From Mycolicibacterium mengxianglii (GTDB lineage Bacteria; Actinomycetota; Actinomycetes; Mycobacteriales; Mycobacteriaceae): 64,000 bases of DNA. Location of the stretch: positions 1,302,001-1,366,000 of the forward strand of contig NZ_CP065373.1 of assembly GCF_015710575.1 (NCBI RefSeq), given 5' to 3'. The notes beneath the pieces are model-generated. The model was not told the DNA's origin, ran no database searches, and saw only the letters and a program-made list of their open reading frames with translations. The position numbers were made by a program, and so were the translations under genes. Within the stretch, counting starts at the first letter, position 1; each line of letters opens with the position of its first letter. Positions 1 through 8,469 of this stretch are shown here, piece by piece.

Positions 1-1
1 C

Positions 2-328
2 GGAATCGCTTGGGTTCCAACCGCATTGCAGGATGCCGAGCACATGCACGCGTCCTACCAGCACATGTTCAACCACCAGTTGCAGCATGACGTCCGCCAC
101 TACTGGGACAACCACATGAGTGCATCGTTCATGGTGGATCCGCTGGGTCTGAAGTTGATCGACCACATCGGCGTCGAGAACGTGATGTGGTCGTCGGACT
201 ACCCGCACAACGAGAGCACCTTCGGGTACTCGGAGAAGTCGTTGGCCACCGTCGTCGAGGCGGTCGGACCGGAGAACGCCGTCAAGATCGTCAGCACCAA
301 CATAAAGAATTTCCTGGGGATAGCGTGA
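2..328 (+). CDS. amidohydrolase family protein (C-terminal part, cut by window edge)
   Basis: The reading frame is open to the left edge, so only about the last 108 residues are visible and the true start lies outside. The segment NVMWSSDYPHNES is the late Asp-containing signature of amidohydrolase 2 (ACMSD-like, TIM-barrel) enzymes, where this Asp binds the metal or acts as catalytic base. The same signature (YGSDWPHPEG) occurs in the complete amidohydrolase at 17.8 kb, so the window holds two members of the family. The stop overlaps the GTG start of the M24 gene (GTGA), which implies translational coupling and a shared operon. Members hydrolyse or decarboxylate carbonyl compounds; the substrate here is unknown. 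Confidence 0.8.
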   Translation, partial: GIAWVPTALQDAEHMHASYQHMFNHQLQHDVRHYWDNHMSASFMVDPLGLKLIDHIGVENVMWSSDYPHNESTFGYSEKSLATVVEAVGPENAVKIVSTNIKNFLGIA

Positions 329-1593
329 CGACGTCGACCCAGTCCGGCGTCACTCAGATAGCCCGAACCGGATACACGCGGCTGGACATTCCAGCCGAGC
401 CCGACTTCGCCCGGATGCGCCGCGAAGTCGGTGCCCGGCTGCACGCCGCGATGGCCGACCAGGGCGTCGGAGCCCTGGTGCTGCTGGGTAACAGCAACGT
501 CATGTACGCCACCGGTATCAGCTGGCCGCTGGCGGATGCGGGTCTGTCCCATGTTGAGCGGCCCGTGGCCGTCGTCCTCTCCGATGACGAGCACCCGCAC
601 CTGTTCCTGCCGTTCCGGGAGGGCGCGGGGATGGAGTCGGATTTGCCCGACGACCACCTGCACGGGCCGGTCTATCTCGAATTCGACGAAGGTGTCGGCG
701 AATTCGCGAAGGTCCTGGCCGCTCTGGTGCCGGCCGGAGTCACCATCGCGACCGACGAGTTGACCGGCGCGATGCGGCGGGCCGGCAGTGCGCTGTTCCC
801 CAGCGCGCCGGTGGATGCTGCCGCGGTGATCGCGCCTGCCAAGCTGGTCAAGACGATCGACCAGATCGCCTGCATCCAGCGGGCCTGCCAGATCACTGAA
901 CAGGCCGTCGCCGAGATTCAGAAGTCGCTTGCACCCGGCGCGCGCCAGATCGATCTATCTGCCGAATTCGTCCGTCGCACTTTCGAACTCGGTGCCACCA
1001 CCAACATGTTCGACTCGATCTGGCAGGTCATGCCCGCGTCGAAGGCCTCGGGCGCCTGGACCACCACCGGCGATCTCGCCCTGCCACTGCTGACCACCGA
1101 GCGCGAAGTCGCTCAAGGTGACGTGCTGTGGACCGACGTGTCCATCGCCTACCACGGCTACTGCTCTGACCATGGGCGTACATGGATCGTCGGTCAGGAC
1201 CCGACACCGGCTCAACAGGAGCAGTTCGACAAGTGGCGCCAGATCGTCGACGGGGTGCTCTCGGTGACAAGGGCCGGCGCCACCTGTGGCGACCTGGGAC
1301 GTGCGGCGACCGCAGCGGCCGGAGGCCATAAGCCGTGGCTCCCGCACTTCTATCTGGGTCACGGGATCGGTACCAGCGCGGCCGAGATGCCGATGATCGG
1401 CACCGACCTCGGTCAGGAGTGGGACGACAACTTCGTCTTCCCGGCCGGCATGTTGCTGGTGTTCGAGCCGGTGGTGTGGGAGGACGGCACGGGCGGCTAC
1501 CGCGGCGAGGAGATCGTGGTGGTCACCGAGGGCGGCTGGACGCCGCTGACCGCGTATCCGTATGACCCGTATGAGGTGTCCAGTGGGAATTGA
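325..1593 (+). CDS. M24 family metallopeptidase-like hydrolase (metal ligands present)
   Basis: Protein of 422 residues with a creatinase-type N-terminal domain and a C-terminal pita-bread M24 domain. All five expected metal ligands can be placed: the Asp of WTDVS, the Asp of CSDHGRT, the His of LGHGIGT, the Glu of AAEMP and the Glu of RGEE near the end. A catalytically competent dinuclear site is therefore likely. M24 proteins include Xaa-Pro peptidases but also non-peptidases such as DddP (DMSP lyase) and DoeA (ectoine hydrolase). Because the neighbours are CoA-pathway genes, a small-molecule hydrolase or lyase is at least as likely as a peptidase. GTG start chosen because it overlaps the upstream stop; a longer in-frame extension would run deep into the previous gene. 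Confidence 0.85.
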   Translation: MTTSTQSGVTQIARTGYTRLDIPAEPDFARMRREVGARLHAAMADQGVGALVLLGNSNVMYATGISWPLADAGLSHVERPVAVVLSDDEHPHLFLPFREGAGMESDLPDDHLHGPVYLEFDEGVGEFAKVLAALVPAGVTIATDELTGAMRRAGSALFPSAPVDAAAVIAPAKLVKTIDQIACIQRACQITEQAVAEIQKSLAPGARQIDLSAEFVRRTFELGATTNMFDSIWQVMPASKASGAWTTTGDLALPLLTTEREVAQGDVLWTDVSIAYHGYCSDHGRTWIVGQDPTPAQQEQFDKWRQIVDGVLSVTRAGATCGDLGRAATAAAGGHKPWLPHFYLGHGIGTSAAEMPMIGTDLGQEWDDNFVFPAGMLLVFEPVVWEDGTGGYRGEEIVVVTEGGWTPLTAYPYDPYEVSSGN

Positions 1594-2716
1594 GATCGAG
1601 GCCGACGGCCGCGCGCTGCGCTACAGCCGCCGGGAGCGCGCCCTGGCCCAGATGGAGGCTCACGACCTCGACCTGCTGGTGCTCGGGCGTCAGGCCAACG
1701 TGCGTTACATCTCCGGTGCCCCGCAGCTGTGGGTCGTGGGGACGCGGCCGTTCGGGCCGATCTGCGAATTCGTCCGTGCCACAGGTGAGATCCACCTCAA
1801 CAGCACGTGGGACGAGGGCATCCCCGAGGAGATCCCGCACGAGAACCTGTACGGGTTCGCGTGGAACCCGATGACGCTGGTCGGCATCCTGCAGAACATC
1901 AAGGGCGCCGACACGTTCCGTCGTGTCGGAACAGACGCTCTGACACCGACATTCGCCAAGCTGTTACCGATGGCCTTCCCGCAGGCCGAGTTGGTCGACG
2001 GCGAGCAGGCCATGCGCGCCGCTCGGCGGGTCAAGACCCCGGAGGAGATCTCCGCGCTGCGGAGTGCGCTGCTGGTCGCCGAGGCGGGTCTGGCACGGGG
2101 TGTCGCGGAGTTGGTTCCGGGGACCACCGAGCAGATCCTCGCCGGTGCCGTGTTGGAGGCTGAGGCCGCCGGCGGCGTGAGCACACCGGCCACGCAGGAC
2201 GCCGCCTGGGTGACGTCGAAAGACCACCCGTGGCGGCGGGCCACCGGTGATGGCAGAGTGCGCGACGGTGACCTGGTGGCTTTGTCGGCGGGTGTGCTCG
2301 CCGACGGCTATGTGGCCGAGGTTGCGCGCACGGTGTACGTCGGAGAGCCGACGGACGCGGTGCGTGCCCTGTATCGCCGCCGAGATGATCTGTGGGACAG
2401 GCTGGTTGACAGCTGCCGCCCGGGCAAGCCGACAAGTGCATTGCTGGACGCCTACCAGCAGGCAGGCGAGGCGTTGCCGGTGATGCCGGTGGCCCACGGC
2501 CTCGGGCTGGGATTCGATCCGCCGGTGGTCTCGCCGAACCTGCGGGCTACCGCGGAGGCCGACATCCTCGAGGAGGGGATGGTCCTCGCGGTCACCAGTT
2601 ATGTCTGGGAGCAGGGAGTGGGCGCGGTGTTCACCCGCGATGCCGTGTTGGTCGCCGACGACGGACCCCGGGTGCTCACCTCGGCGAATGCCCAAAGGAG
2701 CGCAATAGATGGCTGA
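1583..2716 (+). CDS. M24 family protein with degenerate metal site
   Basis: Protein of 377 residues with the same two-domain creatinase/M24 layout as its upstream neighbour. The first Asp motif reads LSAG instead of DxG, the second reads EVART instead of DxTRT, the HE-x-P motif reads SPN, and the final Glu region reads VTSYVWEQ and VFTRD. Only the HGLGLG histidine is clearly kept, so dinuclear catalysis looks lost. It may be a structural or regulatory partner of the active paralogue, or a different enzyme using the fold. Start GTG at 1583 follows GAGG with good spacing and overlaps the previous gene by 11 nt; ATG at 1571 is the alternative. The stop overlaps the next ATG. Confidence 0.82.
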   Translation: MGIEIEADGRALRYSRRERALAQMEAHDLDLLVLGRQANVRYISGAPQLWVVGTRPFGPICEFVRATGEIHLNSTWDEGIPEEIPHENLYGFAWNPMTLVGILQNIKGADTFRRVGTDALTPTFAKLLPMAFPQAELVDGEQAMRAARRVKTPEEISALRSALLVAEAGLARGVAELVPGTTEQILAGAVLEAEAAGGVSTPATQDAAWVTSKDHPWRRATGDGRVRDGDLVALSAGVLADGYVAEVARTVYVGEPTDAVRALYRRRDDLWDRLVDSCRPGKPTSALLDAYQQAGEALPVMPVAHGLGLGFDPPVVSPNLRATAEADILEEGMVLAVTSYVWEQGVGAVFTRDAVLVADDGPRVLTSANAQRSAIDG

Positions 2717-3665
2717 ACGTCCGTCGCCGGAGGAGATCATCCTCTACGAGAAGGATCCCAAGACCAAGATCGCCACGATCACCTTCAACCGGCCGGAGTT
2801 CCTCAACGCGCCGACCTCGCTGGCCCGGCTGCGTTACGCCGATGTGTTGCGCGCGGCCAATACCGACAACGACGTGAAGGTCGTCATCATCCGCGGCGTG
2901 GGGGACAACCTGGGCAGCGGTGCCGACCTGCCGGAGTTCATGGAAGGCAACGACAATCCGGCCGCGCGACTGGCCGAGTTGCGGCTGGAGGACGACGGCG
3001 TGGGTGAGGTCACCTACCCGCCCAAGGGCACCTTCCGCAACGGCGCCACCATCAGCTCGTGGTACGCCAACTCCCAGGCCGGAAACCGTGCGCTGCAGGA
3101 CTTCAAGAAGATCAGCATCGTCGAGGCCAAGGGGTACTGTTACGGCTGGCACTTCTACCAGTGCGCCGACGCCGACCTGGTGATCTCCTCCGATGACGCG
3201 CTGTTCGGTCACCCCTCGTTCCGCTACCACGGCTGGGGTCCACGGATGTGGACGTGGGTGCAGATGATGGGCCTGCGCAAGTTCCAGGAGATGGTCTTCA
3301 CCGGTCGCCCGTTCACCGCCGCCGAAATGTATGACTGCAACTTCCTGAACAAAGTCGTGGCGCGCGACCAACTGGAAGCGGAGACCGAGAAGTACGCGAT
3401 GGCGTGTGCGCGGAACCGACCGGTGGACACCGTATTCCAGCAGAAGATGTTCTTCGAGATCTTCAAACAGCAGCAGGGCGAGTACATGGGCAGCCTGCTC
3501 AGCGCGTTCTTCGAGTCGATGGGCAACGGGGTGGCCAACGACAGCGATGACGACCTGGACATGTTCGAGTCGATCGATTCCGGTCTGTCCGCCGCGGTCA
3601 ACGACAACGATGCCAAATTCCCGCCCGAATTCCGGCTGAGCAAGCGCAACCGCCAGAAGCCCTGA
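2709..3665 (+). CDS. enoyl-CoA hydratase/isomerase family protein (atypical active site)
   Basis: Crotonase-fold protein of 318 residues, longer than the usual 250-270. The first oxyanion-hole motif is recognisable (GSGADLPEF). The second, normally GGG, reads GYCYGWHF, and the position that usually carries catalytic Glu (FGxPE) reads FGHPS. It probably binds an acyl-CoA but may not be an ordinary hydratase. ATG overlaps the preceding stop (ATGGCTGA) and is preceded by AAAGGAG. The double CoA-transferase starts 3 nt downstream, so the two are certainly co-translated. The acidic C-terminal tail (about residues 275-300) is unusual for the family. Confidence 0.82.
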   Translation: MAERPSPEEIILYEKDPKTKIATITFNRPEFLNAPTSLARLRYADVLRAANTDNDVKVVIIRGVGDNLGSGADLPEFMEGNDNPAARLAELRLEDDGVGEVTYPPKGTFRNGATISSWYANSQAGNRALQDFKKISIVEAKGYCYGWHFYQCADADLVISSDDALFGHPSFRYHGWGPRMWTWVQMMGLRKFQEMVFTGRPFTAAEMYDCNFLNKVVARDQLEAETEKYAMACARNRPVDTVFQQKMFFEIFKQQQGEYMGSLLSAFFESMGNGVANDSDDDLDMFESIDSGLSAAVNDNDAKFPPEFRLSKRNRQKP

Positions 3666-3667
3666 CC

Positions 3668-6085
3668 ATGCTGCCGCTCGATGGCTACACGGTGGTCGAC
3701 CTGTCCAGCGGTATCGCCGGTGGCTACTGCACCAAGCTGCTGGCCGACGGCGGCGCACAGATAGTGAAAGTCGAGTCGCCCGAGGGTGACTGGCTGCGCG
3801 GATGGTCTGCCTCCGGCGGCGCTGCCGATCCGGTCGCCGGTGGCCCGCTGTTCAGCTTTCTGGCCGGCGCCAAGCACAGCGTGGTCGCGGATCCGGTGTC
3901 GACAGCCGACCTCGCCTTGGTACAGGAGCTCCTGGCCTCCGCCGATGCGGTGGTGTGGACGCCTGATTCTCCGCTCGCCGCACAACTGACACCCGCACAG
4001 CTCCGCCAACGGCATCCGCACCTCGTGGTCACCGCCGTCACCCCGTTCGGTCTGGACGGGCCGTGGCGGGACCGCGCCGCCACCGAATTCACCTTGCAGG
4101 CGTGGTCAGGCGGCACGATGGGCCTGGGGCGGGGCTCCCAGGATCGCCCGCCGGTGCATGTCGGGGGGCAGGTGGGTGACTGGCTGACGGGGGCGTACGC
4201 CGCGGCAATGACATTGGCCGCCAAGGCGAGTGGGCGCGGCTGCGTGGTCGATCTGTCGATGCTGGAGGCCCACATCATGGGCCTGACCTACTATCCGGTG
4301 ACATTCTTCGAGGTGCTGGGCCGGCCGTGGCGCACCGAGCGCAAGCCCACCGTTCCCGGTGTCGCCCAGGCACAGGACGGACTGGTCGCGCTAGGGTGCG
4401 GTACCGCCCAGCAGTGGTTCGACCTGTGTGCCATGTCGGGTCACGTCGAGTGGATCGACGAGGACTCGCCGCTGTCGATCACGGCGCAGGCCAACCTGCA
4501 TGCCGCGGAGCTCTACGAGTGGCTCGCCGGTGAAAAGGTCGATGAGATCCGTGATCTGGCCTCGGCGTTCCGGATCCCGAACTCGCCGGTGGGCAACGGT
4601 GAAAACGTCACGACCTTCGATCACTATCAGGCCCGCGGGGCGTTCGTCACCAACCCCCGTGACGGCTTCGCCCAACCGAATCACCCGTACCGGTTCAGCG
4701 GTATCGAGTTGCGCTCACCTGAGCCCGCCCCACGGCTGGGTGAACACACCGAGCGGTACCGGGCCCGGGGCGCGGCAACCACCCGGCGCGGGCCTGCGCC
4801 GTCCGAACCGCGAATGCCGTTCGACGGACTGCGGGTGCTGGACATGACGACGTTCTGGGCCGGCCCGTCGTGCACACACGTGCTGGCGATGCTCGGCGCC
4901 GAGGTGATCCACCTGGAATCCACCCCGCGTCCCGACGGCACTCGGCTCATCGCCGGTGTTCCGGTCACCGAGCAGCAGTGGTGGGAAAAGTCGCCGATCT
5001 TCTCCGCACTGAACACCAACAAGTTGGGTCTGACCCTGGACTTCGGTACCGAGCGTGGAAAAGAGCTGCTCCGCAAGCTGATTGGCACCTGCGATGTGGT
5101 GGTGGAGAACTTCACACCGCGGGTGATCGACCAACTGGGGCTCGACTACGCCGCGGTGCGGCAACTACGCGACGATGTGATCATGCTCCGCATGCCGGGC
5201 TTCGGCCTCGACGGTCCGTGGCGGGACAACCCGGCGTTCGCCTACATCATCGAGGATGCGTCCGGATTGGCCTGGCTCACCGGCTTTCCCGACCGCAACC
5301 CGTACGAGCCGTACTCGGTGGGCGATCCCAATGCCGGTATCCACGCGTTGACCGCGTTGCTGCTGGCGTTGGAGCACCGCCGCCGCACCGGCGAAGGCCA
5401 GCTCATCGAGGCGGCGATGGTGGACGCGGCGCTCAACGTGGCCGCCGAGCAGGTGATCGAGTACACGGCCAACGGGATGTTGTTGCAGCGCGACGGTAAC
5501 CGCGGGCCGGCCGCCGCACCGCAGAACCTGTACCTGAGCGCAGACATCGACGAGTTCGGCCGGCAGGACTGCTGGGTGGCGATAGCGGTGGCGACCGATG
5601 TGCAGTGGCTGGCGTTGCGCGAGGCGTTGGGCCTGCCCGCGTGGGCGATGGGTGACGACCTGTTGACGGTGGCAGGGCGGCGCGCGCAGCACGACATGCT
5701 CGACGAACGGCTGACCGCCTGGTGTGGACAGCGCAGTGCCGACGCGGTGGTGGAGACCCTGTGGCCCGCCGGGATTCCGGTGGCCAAGGTGATGCAGCCG
5801 CACCGGCAGACCGAACTGCCGCAGCTCGCCTACCGCGGATTCTTCGAGCCGGTCACCCATCCCGTCAACGGCAACGCCCGGTACACCACGCTGCCGGTGC
5901 CGCCGCCGTTGGGGGTGAGCAGGTTCCACCGTGACCCGGCGCCACTGCTCGGGCAGCACAATCGGCAGATCCTGCGCAGCCTGGGCCTGTCCGACGACGA
6001 GATCGCGGCTGCCGAGGCCGAGGGCGTGATCGGCTCCGAGCCGGCCATGGGTGGCCGGCGCAAGACGGGCAACCCCGCACGGTAG
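3668..6085 (+). CDS. fused tandem class III (CaiB/BaiF) CoA-transferase
   Basis: Protein of 805 residues made of two family III CoA-transferase modules, about residues 1-365 and 385-805, joined by an Arg/Pro-rich linker. Family III enzymes move CoA between carboxylic acids through an aspartyl-CoA intermediate. Candidate catalytic Asp residues are visible in both halves: Asp171 (GGQVGDWLTG) and Asp553 (YSVGDPNAG). Standard enzymes are about 400 residues per chain and form interlocked dimers, so this polypeptide may build the dimer from one chain. It closes the operon that begins with the amidohydrolase; the context suggests CoA activation of the pathway acid. Nothing indicates a frameshift. 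Confidence 0.88.
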   Translation: MLPLDGYTVVDLSSGIAGGYCTKLLADGGAQIVKVESPEGDWLRGWSASGGAADPVAGGPLFSFLAGAKHSVVADPVSTADLALVQELLASADAVVWTPDSPLAAQLTPAQLRQRHPHLVVTAVTPFGLDGPWRDRAATEFTLQAWSGGTMGLGRGSQDRPPVHVGGQVGDWLTGAYAAAMTLAAKASGRGCVVDLSMLEAHIMGLTYYPVTFFEVLGRPWRTERKPTVPGVAQAQDGLVALGCGTAQQWFDLCAMSGHVEWIDEDSPLSITAQANLHAAELYEWLAGEKVDEIRDLASAFRIPNSPVGNGENVTTFDHYQARGAFVTNPRDGFAQPNHPYRFSGIELRSPEPAPRLGEHTERYRARGAATTRRGPAPSEPRMPFDGLRVLDMTTFWAGPSCTHVLAMLGAEVIHLESTPRPDGTRLIAGVPVTEQQWWEKSPIFSALNTNKLGLTLDFGTERGKELLRKLIGTCDVVVENFTPRVIDQLGLDYAAVRQLRDDVIMLRMPGFGLDGPWRDNPAFAYIIEDASGLAWLTGFPDRNPYEPYSVGDPNAGIHALTALLLALEHRRRTGEGQLIEAAMVDAALNVAAEQVIEYTANGMLLQRDGNRGPAAAPQNLYLSADIDEFGRQDCWVAIAVATDVQWLALREALGLPAWAMGDDLLTVAGRRAQHDMLDERLTAWCGQRSADAVVETLWPAGIPVAKVMQPHRQTELPQLAYRGFFEPVTHPVNGNARYTTLPVPPPLGVSRFHRDPAPLLGQHNRQILRSLGLSDDEIAAAEAEGVIGSEPAMGGRRKTGNPAR

Positions 6086-6103
6086 CCCCAACCCCAACCC
6101 CCG

Positions 6104-6163
6104 GCGAGCGTGCGTGTCCCCGGTCGACGCACCCAGCCATCTCCGTCGTGTGCGCACGCTCGC
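6104..6163. repeat. intergenic inverted repeat, family copy A
   Basis: Perfect 11-bp arms (GCGAGCGTGCG at 6104-6114 and its complement at 6153-6163) enclose 38 nt. Related sequences occur at 10899-10956 (11-bp arms CGAGCGTGCGT) and 53795-53848, where the inner GTCCCCGG-CGAC-CACC segment is also shared. It lies between the CoA-transferase stop and a tetR start, so it could act as a terminator hairpin as well as being a dispersed repeat. Confidence 0.6.
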
Positions 6164-6169
6164 TACGCT
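6164..6169 (+). promoter_or_regulatory. candidate -10 hexamer for leaderless tetR
   Basis: TACGCT lies 6 nt before the GTG at 6176 and no Shine-Dalgarno sequence is present. This is the arrangement expected if transcription starts at the start codon. Confidence 0.35.
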
Positions 6170-6175
6170 GGCAAC

Positions 6176-6736
6176 GTGCTCAACGACACGCCGCGCACCG
6201 CCGCTCAGCGCCGCATCATGGCGGCGGCGCTCGACCTGATCGCCGAGCACGGCGTGGGTGGGATGTCGTTGCAGATGATCGCCGACGCCATCGGTGTGAC
6301 CAAGGCCGCGGTGTATCACCAATTCCGAACCAAGGACGAAATCGTCATCGCCGTCACCGCCGACGAACTGGGTCGGCTCGAGAAGGCGTTGCTGATCGCC
6401 GAGGCCGAGCCAAACCGCGCGGCCGCGCGAAAGCTGTTGCTGGACGACGTTATCGAGATGACCGTCGCCCGCAGGCGGTGGGTGGCCACCCTACAGTTCG
6501 ATCCCGTGATCATCAGGCTTCTGGGCGAGCACCAACCCTTCCAGGAGTTCATGACCCGCCTGTACGCCGTCCTGCTCGACGAAGATGACGACATCGAGGC
6601 ACGAGTGTCGGCGGCGGTGCTGTCGGCGGCGATCGCAGGTGCGGTGGCCAACCCGCTGGTCGCCGACATCGATGACGACACGCTGCGGGCTGCGCTGCTG
6701 GGCATCACCCGCCGCATGCTGGACCTGCGCGAATGA
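6176..6736 (+). CDS. TetR family transcriptional regulator
   Basis: Protein of 186 residues from the GTG at 6176. The N-terminal TetR helix-turn-helix is clear: AAQRRIMAAALDLIAEHGVG leads into IADAIGVTKAAVYHQFRTKDE, about residues 10-55. The remaining two thirds is a helical ligand-binding domain with no specific assignment. It lies just downstream of the CoA-transferase operon and immediately before a second, unrelated tetR, and may repress that operon in response to an acyl-CoA or the substrate. GTG was preferred to upstream in-frame codons because those lie inside the intergenic inverted repeat and are not TetR-like in sequence. Confidence 0.85.
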   Translation: MLNDTPRTAAQRRIMAAALDLIAEHGVGGMSLQMIADAIGVTKAAVYHQFRTKDEIVIAVTADELGRLEKALLIAEAEPNRAAARKLLLDDVIEMTVARRRWVATLQFDPVIIRLLGEHQPFQEFMTRLYAVLLDEDDDIEARVSAAVLSAAIAGAVANPLVADIDDDTLRAALLGITRRMLDLRE

Positions 6737-6769
6737 CCGGCAATCCGACGGACCGGAGCGGAGCCGCGG

Positions 6770-7339
6770 GTGCCTGAACACACCGGCGCCCGGCCGATAC
6801 GGGCAGACGCGCAGCGCAGTCGGCAACGGTTGATCGCCGCGGCCGCCGATGTGTTCCTCCGCGACGGTGCCGACGGATCGCTGGAAGAGATCGCACGCCG
6901 GGCTGGGGTGGGTTCGGCGACCCTGCACCGGCACTTCCCGACCCGCTGGGAGCTGATCGACGCGGTGTTCGCCGACACTGTGCGAGCTCTGGGTGCGCAG
7001 GCGGCCCTGGATCCGGAAGATCCCGCGCCCGCCGAGACGTTGATCAGTTGGCTGCACGCGGTGCGCAACTACTTGACCGACGTTCGAGGCCTAGCCGCTG
7101 CCGTGCTGCACGTCAGCGGCGACAGCGGCCACCCGACCTGTGCGGATTGCCATCACACGCTGATCGAGGCGGGCCGTCCGCTGCTGGAGCGCGCCATCGA
7201 CGCAGGCGCCGTGCGTGCCGACGTCACTATCGCAGACCTGCTCACCCTCGTCGGCGCCGCGGCACTGGCGTCCGAGCGCAGCCCCGATGACGGTGAGCGC
7301 CTGCTACGCCTCGCCCTGGAGGGGATAGACCCCCGGTAG
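6770..7339 (+). CDS. TetR family transcriptional regulator
   Basis: Protein of 189 residues. The helix-turn-helix occupies about residues 14-60 (SRQRLIAAAADVFLRDGADG, then IARRAGVGSATLHRHFPTR). The sequence style, with a short C-terminal domain rich in Ala and Leu, fits the SbtR-like C-terminal group of TetR proteins. It starts 33 nt after the previous tetR stop and is probably co-transcribed with it. It ends 3 nt before the convergent LLM oxidoreductase, so it likely shares a termination zone. Its target is unknown; the downstream LLM gene and the upstream catabolic operon are candidates. Confidence 0.85.
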   Translation: MPEHTGARPIRADAQRSRQRLIAAAADVFLRDGADGSLEEIARRAGVGSATLHRHFPTRWELIDAVFADTVRALGAQAALDPEDPAPAETLISWLHAVRNYLTDVRGLAAAVLHVSGDSGHPTCADCHHTLIEAGRPLLERAIDAGAVRADVTIADLLTLVGAAALASERSPDDGERLLRLALEGIDPR

Positions 7340-7342
7340 CAG

Positions 7343-8275
7343 TCACCGCGGCAGCGCTGTCACCTCGGCGGCTACGGACTCCAATTGGTCTATCCCGCAA
7401 CCGAAGTCCTGTGCCACCGGCATCAGCACCACATGGTCGGCGCCCGCGTCGAGATACCGTCGCGCGCTGGCCGCGATCGCCGCACCGGAACCGTGCGCGG
7501 TGATATCGGCAACCAGGCGCTCCGCGCCGGTTGCGCGCTCTTGTTCGGTGTATCCGAGGCCGGCAAGGGCACGGGCATACGGAGAACTCGCCAGACTGAA
7601 GATTCTCGCGACGCTGCGTGCGGCGGCTGCCTGTGCAGCAACCGAGTCATCGTCGATGAACGTCGTGAGCCCCACGATGACCAGCTTGTCGTCGCCGACC
7701 ACCGACCGGATCTCTTCGACGTAGGACGGCGGAACCAGCGACGGGAACACGCCATCAGCGATCTGGGTGGCCTGCGCGATGGACTTGCGGCCGTTGGCCG
7801 CCAGGACGGTGGCGTAATCGGTGGGGACCGTGTCGTACAAAGGTATCGGCGCCGGCATTCGTGTGACGTAATCCCGCAGCGCCGCAATTGGTTTGTGGTA
7901 TTGGAGGCCGGCCAACGGAGCCATGAAGTCGTAGCCGGAGCCGAGACCCAGCAGGAAGCGCCCGGGGAAGGCCTCGGCGAGTTGATGGGAAGCGGCGTGC
8001 GCCACCATGGGCGGCCGGGCCCACACCGGAGTGATCGACGTTCCGAAGGTCATGGTGTCGGTATTGGCCAGGAGAATTGTCAGCTGCACGAAGACGTCCT
8101 TACCGCCCACGCCTTCATTCGCCCACCCGTTGCGGTAACCCGCCGCTGCCAGCCGCCGCGCGGCATCGATCTGCTGCTGTGCCGGCGGCACTGCCGTGAG
8201 GCCGATGCTCGGCATGGCGAACCCGACTGCTCCCAGTGTGCGGCGAACGTTTCGGAGGTGTTCGGGGCTGATCAC
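7343..8275 (-). CDS. LLM class F420-dependent oxidoreductase
   Basis: Protein of 310 residues with the luciferase-like TIM barrel. Family features include GFAMPSIGL near the N-terminus, TMTFGTSITPVWARPPM, and FPGRFLLGLGSGYDFMAP around the middle. It resembles the mycobacterial F420-dependent subgroup TIGR03620, whose members oxidise or reduce small organic substrates with coenzyme F420. The start was set at GTG 8275 because AAGAGGAG lies 7 nt upstream on the coding strand; a longer open frame extends 63 codons further but its sequence is not family-like. It is divergent from the membrane-protein operon at 8470. Confidence 0.82.
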   Translation of the reverse strand: MISPEHLRNVRRTLGAVGFAMPSIGLTAVPPAQQQIDAARRLAAAGYRNGWANEGVGGKDVFVQLTILLANTDTMTFGTSITPVWARPPMVAHAASHQLAEAFPGRFLLGLGSGYDFMAPLAGLQYHKPIAALRDYVTRMPAPIPLYDTVPTDYATVLAANGRKSIAQATQIADGVFPSLVPPSYVEEIRSVVGDDKLVIVGLTTFIDDDSVAAQAAAARSVARIFSLASSPYARALAGLGYTEQERATGAERLVADITAHGSGAAIAASARRYLDAGADHVVLMPVAQDFGCGIDQLESVAAEVTALPR

Positions 8276-8388
8276 GTCGGCGCTCCTCTTGGCGAACGGT
8301 TCCCGGGATATTAAACGGGGTGGTACCCCACTTAGCTCGACGCTACGGCGGGATGGGGACGTCGTCAAGGTGAACCCTTGTGACCTAG

Positions 8389-8404
8389 CTAGCCGATCGG
8401 CTAG
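8389..8404. promoter_or_regulatory. perfect 16-bp palindrome, candidate operator
   Basis: CTAGCCGATCGGCTAG reads identically on both strands. It lies in the divergent region between the LLM oxidoreductase and the membrane-protein/COX-like operon, about 65 nt before the latter's preferred start. A dimeric repressor such as one of the nearby TetR proteins could bind here. Confidence 0.45.
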
Positions 8405-8469
8405 TGTCGGGTGTACGCCCCGTCGCACGCTTCGACGGTCCGCTGACGACGGAAGTGGGTGCACTGCAA

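Noticed and set aside
7343..8464. Longer start for the LLM oxidoreductase
   Set aside because: The extra 63 residues are not family-like and would cover the divergent promoter palindrome; GTG 8275 has a good ribosome site.
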